Source: Desulfitobacterium dehalogenans ATCC 51507
GTDB taxonomy: Bacteria > Bacillota > Desulfitobacteriia > Desulfitobacteriales > Desulfitobacteriaceae
Direction: 5' to 3'
Length of the DNA: 64,000 nucleotides
NCBI RefSeq assembly: GCF_000243155.2
Contig: NC_018017.1
Coordinates: 868,001-932,000 of the forward strand
The notes beneath the pieces were generated by a model. The model was not told the origin of the DNA and made no database searches. It saw nothing but the letters and a program-made list of their open reading frames with translations. Numbering within the stretch: the first letter of the stretch is position 1; the number at the start of each line of letters is the position of its first letter. The position numbers and the translations under genes were made by a program. Shown here one piece after another: positions 60,607-64,000 of the stretch.

Positions 60607-61971
60607 CTACTGCGCCGTATTGGCTGATTGTACAAAATCTTTAAGAGCCCGTTCTGCCAGGGGACGGGCAATCATTGTCCGGGGCCCGTTAATGCAGCCG
60701 CCCTCACAAGCCATGCATTCCAGAAAACCTTTGTCCTCGTTCTTGACATGGGTTTCCAGGGCTTTCAGACTGTTTTGAATCCCCTCGGTCTGATAGGTAG
60801 GGGGAGCATCCTTGCCCAGATAAGCGCTGAGTGCCGCAGCCACCCCTCCCGCTTTGGAGAACTCCCGGGCAAAGGAGCTGGGTCCGGTTAAAACTTGAGT
60901 GGGCTCTTCGGCAGGATCGATACCTTCATAGTCGAACCAGACCAGCAACTCTTCAAAGGTAAGCACAAAATCCACTTTAGTCTCAGGCCGCTTTCCTTCT
61001 TCTTTTTTGGCAATACAGGGGCCGATAAAGGCGACCTTTGCTTCAGGATTTTCTTCCTTAAGGATATGGGCAACCTGGGCCATAGGGGAGAGGGTGGTAG
61101 AAATATGGTGGAATAAATCGGGCTTTTCTTTTATAACGGCACTAACATAAGCCGGGCAGCAGGAACTGGTCATGAATTCTTTTCCGTGGGCCAGGCGTTC
61201 ATCATATTCCTGGGCTTCCAATTCAATGGTGCGATCGGCTCCCAGGGCAGCTTCCAGAACATCTTTGAAACCCAGCTTTAAAAGGGCTGACTTCACCTGT
61301 CCTGGTGAAACTTTTCTTCCGAATTGCCCTACAAAGGCCGGTGCGATGACAGCATAGACCGTGTTCGACCGTTTGCGCAGTTCCTCAAAAAGGTTGACAA
61401 GCTGAGAGGATTCAGCTACGGCTCCGAAAGGGCAGCTGACAATGCACTTTCCGCAGCTTGTACAATGGGCTTCCGCAATACTGGCAATACGATCCTCCCG
61501 GACTGAGATCGCTTTGGTGGGGCAACTGTCTTCACAGGGCCGCCGATGTTCGATGATGGCATGATATGGACAGTTCCGGGCGCAAAGACCGCACTCTACA
61601 CAGCGGGTCTGGTCAATAAAAGCTTTATTGTTAATAAAGAGAATCGCTTTTTTAGGGCAGTTGGAGAAACAGAAATGGCCAACGCAATTTTGGCAATGGT
61701 CGGTTACACTATAGCGGTGCATTTCACATCCGTTGCACCCTTCCTTGAGAACACGTACCACCGGACCTTCATCCGGTTCAAGTACAGCTTTTAAACGTTC
61801 TTCAATAACAGCCCGCTCTTTATGGATACAGCAACGGTAACGGGGCGTTCCATCGGGAATAATCAGACGAGCCAAGGTCGCGCGGTCATTGCGGTCCTGG
61901 TCACGACTGACCCAGTCCAAGGCAGATTTTAAGACTTGGCGGCGGATATTTAAAATTTCTGATCGGGCCAT
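60607..61971 (-). CDS. [FeFe]-hydrogenase, group B-like, monomeric
   Basis: 454 residues. N-terminal ferredoxin part with several CxxCxxC and CxxxC clusters (CQNCVGHFCFSNCPKKA, CVECGLCARNCPYHA, CTSCGKCIVSCPFGA). The C-terminal H-cluster domain has L1 MTSSCCPAYVS, L2 FIGPCIAKKEE and L3 ECMACEGGCINGP. All four H-cluster cysteines are present. Reversible H2 oxidation/proton reduction is known for the family; electron partner unknown. Monocistronic, - strand. Confidence 0.9.
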   Translation of the reverse strand: MARSEILNIRRQVLKSALDWVSRDQDRNDRATLARLIIPDGTPRYRCCIHKERAVIEERLKAVLEPDEGPVVRVLKEGCNGCEMHRYSVTDHCQNCVGHFCFSNCPKKAILFINNKAFIDQTRCVECGLCARNCPYHAIIEHRRPCEDSCPTKAISVREDRIASIAEAHCTSCGKCIVSCPFGAVAESSQLVNLFEELRKRSNTVYAVIAPAFVGQFGRKVSPGQVKSALLKLGFKDVLEAALGADRTIELEAQEYDERLAHGKEFMTSSCCPAYVSAVIKEKPDLFHHISTTLSPMAQVAHILKEENPEAKVAFIGPCIAKKEEGKRPETKVDFVLTFEELLVWFDYEGIDPAEEPTQVLTGPSSFAREFSKAGGVAAALSAYLGKDAPPTYQTEGIQNSLKALETHVKNEDKGFLECMACEGGCINGPRTMIARPLAERALKDFVQSANTAQ

Positions 61972-62272
61972 AGCCGGCTTCCCCCTTAATAGATTAATTT
62001 ATTTAATCTTTAAAATTAAGAAACTACTTATTTAGTATAATTCCTTCTAAAAGAAGTGTAGCAATTGAGGGATAAGAATTCAATGAAGATGTGAAATGTT
62101 TAACTTGGAAGTTTATTTCCTCAATAGAATATTTTCAAAAAATGACAGGGGATTGGCCCTGTTTCCCTACAGAAAAAGAGTTTTGCCTCGATGACCATTC
62201 CTTCCTTTATGGAAGATATGATCCTTTGCACAAAACTCTTTACACTCTGCGGCTATCCAATACCTTTATTGA
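61972..62272. other. Intergenic region upstream of the hydrogenase
   Basis: 300 bp. GGGGGAAG next to the hydrogenase start is its ribosome site. The AT-rich stretch 61990-62050 (TTAATTTTAAAGATTAAATAAATTAATC on the - strand) probably holds its promoter. 62060-62270 shows no gene I would support. Confidence 0.4.
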
Positions 62273-62608
62273 TTATTGTTGTTGGTCCTTTCTGGTTTCG
62301 AGGATTTCCTTAATGGCCAGATTGGAAGCGTCAAAACGAACCGAAGCATCCGTATCCAAAGGAATAATATGTTTTTCTTCGATGCATTTGTCACAGGCCA
62401 TCATTGTATATCCTGCTTCGTAATTTTCCGAGAGTTTACCCTCCGGATAATAAGGGATTTGGTGAACTTCCCAGGCGAGACAGGTTTCTCCGCATACATC
62501 ACAGGATAATTCGGTGCGCAGCATGCTGGTTCCTTCGCCTTTCATCATGAGACCGATAGTGTATTTTACCACAAAGTTACTTTTAAGATCAGAAAGACTT
62601 TTTGCCAT
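62273..62608 (-). CDS. Small zinc-ribbon-like protein
   Basis: 111 residues with two cysteine pairs (CDVCGETC about 36-43, CDKC about 72-75), suggesting one structural zinc. AGGAGGAGTACC upstream of ATG. No enzyme motif. Unknown function; nucleic-acid or protein binding is possible. Confidence 0.6.
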   Translation of the reverse strand: MAKSLSDLKSNFVVKYTIGLMMKGEGTSMLRTELSCDVCGETCLAWEVHQIPYYPEGKLSENYEAGYTMMACDKCIEEKHIIPLDTDASVRFDASNLAIKEILETRKDQQQ

Positions 62609-62794
62609 TAGGTACTCCTCCTCTGATAATGGTCGACATCATCCATTATACAGTATTTGTGCTGAAGATTCATCCGTCACCTGCTTCAAATCCCCTTCAA
62701 AGCAGGTGTTGGGTCTATAAAATATAATTCGCATAAGTATAAGTTTTTTCTATTGTAAGATAGTCCTACGGTGACGGGGACCAAGCAGACAGCT

Positions 62795-63370
62795 TTATCG
62801 ACTTTGTTCAGACTGTATGTTTCTATCTGCTGCTTGAGCGTGACGCTTAATGAGCTGATTTCCCACCCAGGCGGCTATTCCACCTTTAATCAGATCGCCG
62901 GCAATGAAGGGGAGAAAGCCTGTGGTGATGACGAGAGCCATGGTGGTGGGTTTATGGAGAACAAAATGCATGACCAGATAAAAATAGGTTAAGCCAATGA
63001 TATATAAAGCAATAATACCGCCTAGAACGGCCAGTAGGGCAGATAAGAGATTTTGCCGGTTGTAGAGTTTACCCACCACATAAGCGGCGGCAATATCCCC
63101 CGGGAGGTAGCCAAAGGAAGGCTTTAATACATAGCCTATGCCGCCAAAAGGTGGGCTGGCAAAGACCGGCAAGCCCAATAAACCGAGAAATACATAGACT
63201 ATGACAGCTAAGCTTCCGTATTTGGGTCCTAAGATCAGGCCGGCTAAGAAGACAAAGACAGGGAGAATACTGAAAGGAACTAAGGCTGGGGAAGCCCAGC
63301 GCATGATCATACCTGCTAAACATAAAAGAGCAGCCATAGCCGCAGTCTTGGCTAAATGTTGGGCGTTCAT
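62795..63370 (-). CDS. bioY: BioY biotin transporter S component
   Basis: 191 residues, six membrane helices. FVFLAGLILGPKYG, GLLGLPVFASP, GGIGYVLKPSFGYLPGDIAAAYVVG and GFLPFIAGDLIKGGIAA are the BioY signatures that form the biotin pocket. It works with an ECF ATPase/transmembrane module or alone. AAAGGATG upstream, and a BirA-type operator at 63396. Confidence 0.92.
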   Translation of the reverse strand: MNAQHLAKTAAMAALLCLAGMIMRWASPALVPFSILPVFVFLAGLILGPKYGSLAVIVYVFLGLLGLPVFASPPFGGIGYVLKPSFGYLPGDIAAAYVVGKLYNRQNLLSALLAVLGGIIALYIIGLTYFYLVMHFVLHKPTTMALVITTGFLPFIAGDLIKGGIAAWVGNQLIKRHAQAADRNIQSEQSR

Positions 63371-63395
63371 TGAGGAACATCCTTTCTAAAAAGAT

Positions 63396-63428
63396 TTGTA
63401 AACTTAACTGGTGAATTTAAGTTTACAA
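63396..63428. promoter_or_regulatory. BirA-type biotin operator
   Basis: TTGTAAACTTAA-(9)-TTAAGTTTACAA, a perfect 12-bp inverted repeat between bioY and the divergent ABC gene. Spacing and the TTGTAAAC half-site fit known Firmicute BirA operators upstream of bioY. Expected to repress bioY when biotin is sufficient. Confidence 0.78.
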
Positions 63429-63551
63429 TATGTTATTATAACTGACAAGAGATTTTTTTACATATCAGATTCCGATATCTCATGGCAGAATCGCTGATGG
63501 CCGGGAGTATTGGTTGGATTTAGGTAGTAGTAGTATATGGAGTGTAAAACT

Positions 63552-64000
63552 ATGACGAAATCACTGGAAGGAAGAACCCTCAGCTTTGGCATAATTCAGG
63601 AAATTAATTTTACCCTCCACCAAGGGGAAGCTATTGCCTTAATGGGGCCTAATGGAGCAGGTAAATCCACCTTGGCCCGGCTCCTTGCCGGCTTCCAGGA
63701 ACCCACTTCGGGGGAGCTTAATTTGTTCAAGGATGGCCGGGTAATTCCCTGGACGGAAGTCCGGCGCTGGCAGGAGATTGGGATCATTGGTCAGCATCCC
63801 AGAAGACAGACCATCGGAGCGACGGTTGGAGAAGAGCTGGGCTTTGGACTTTTGAACTTGGGTTATGAAGTGAAGAAGGTTCAGGAGATGGTCAAGGAAT
63901 TGGCTTTCCGGATGGGTCTTGAAGGTAAACTCAATCAATCCCCCGCCACCCTTTCCGGAGGAGAGCGGCAACGCTTGGTGCTGGGGGCTGTCCTTGCTCT
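63552..64000 (+). CDS. ABC transporter ATPase, ECF/cobalt type (3' end outside window)
   Basis: 149 residues visible: Walker A GPNGAGKST (about 35), Q-loop near GQHPRRQ, signature LSGGERQRL (about 134). Layout of EcfA/BioM-type ATPases. Divergent from bioY across the BirA operator, so it may energise BioY; this is inferred from position only. Confidence 0.8.
   Translation, partial: MTKSLEGRTLSFGIIQEINFTLHQGEAIALMGPNGAGKSTLARLLAGFQEPTSGELNLFKDGRVIPWTEVRRWQEIGIIGQHPRRQTIGATVGEELGFGLLNLGYEVKKVQEMVKELAFRMGLEGKLNQSPATLSGGERQRLVLGAVLA

Noticed and set aside
60628-61794. Plus-strand frames within the hydrogenase gene
   Set aside because: Antisense shadows; cysteine motifs lie in the minus-strand protein only.

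Overview
The window is the distal (downstream) part of a large integron-like gene-cassette array, followed by ordinary chromosomal genes. The codon use, ribosome sites, group-B-type [FeFe]-hydrogenase, GSI-alpha glutamine synthetase with an ANTAR regulator, PadR and BioY point to a low-GC Gram-positive of the clostridial/Peptococcaceae type. A Desulfitobacterium-like host is an inference.

Positions 1 to about 41.6 kb: small, unrelated, AT-rich genes lie almost all on the + strand. They are separated by about 36 near-complete ~75-bp imperfect palindromes and several remnants. Each palindrome has the plan of an integron attC site: a left box ending in (T)AAC-A, a 12-19 bp stem whose sequence varies with compensating changes, a 20-30 nt loop, a second arm, then ACG|TT plus a variable tail. 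The two ends of each cassette are complementary over 10-20 bp, and the pairing is cassette-specific. A fixed A/C pair at position 11 becomes a T/G wobble on the bottom strand. An 848-bp HNH cassette occurs twice and its identity stops exactly at the predicted G|TT cut points. Cargo includes nucleases (HNH, PD-(D/E)XK-like, GIY-YIG-like, DUF3800), a HicAB toxin-antitoxin pair, SAM methyltransferases, GNAT acetyltransferases, HD and PHP hydrolases, lipoproteins, a serine beta-lactamase-like protein, two SpoU RNA methyltransferases and a truncated aminoglycoside adenylyltransferase. No integrase gene is in the window. The orientation of the sites places attI and the integrase to the left.

From about 27 kb rightward the sites become truncated, chimeric or lost. 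From 41.6 to about 54.5 kb no complete site remains, but the same kind of + strand cargo continues (four GNATs, lipoproteins, broken flavodoxin and ferredoxin genes, MoaE), with short fossils of the sites. This looks like the oldest, eroding end of the array. A PadR regulator with its own promoter and palindromic operator, and a HAAS-FtsW/RodA protein, form a self-contained operon at 39.7-41.4 kb, and signal peptidase I follows at 41.7 kb.

From 54.7 kb the sequence is higher in GC and carries core genes: a membrane protein, asnB (-), glnA with an ANTAR pseudo-receiver regulator (+), an [FeFe]-hydrogenase (-), a small zinc-ribbon protein (-), bioY (-) with a BirA-type operator, and the start of a divergent ABC ATPase (+).
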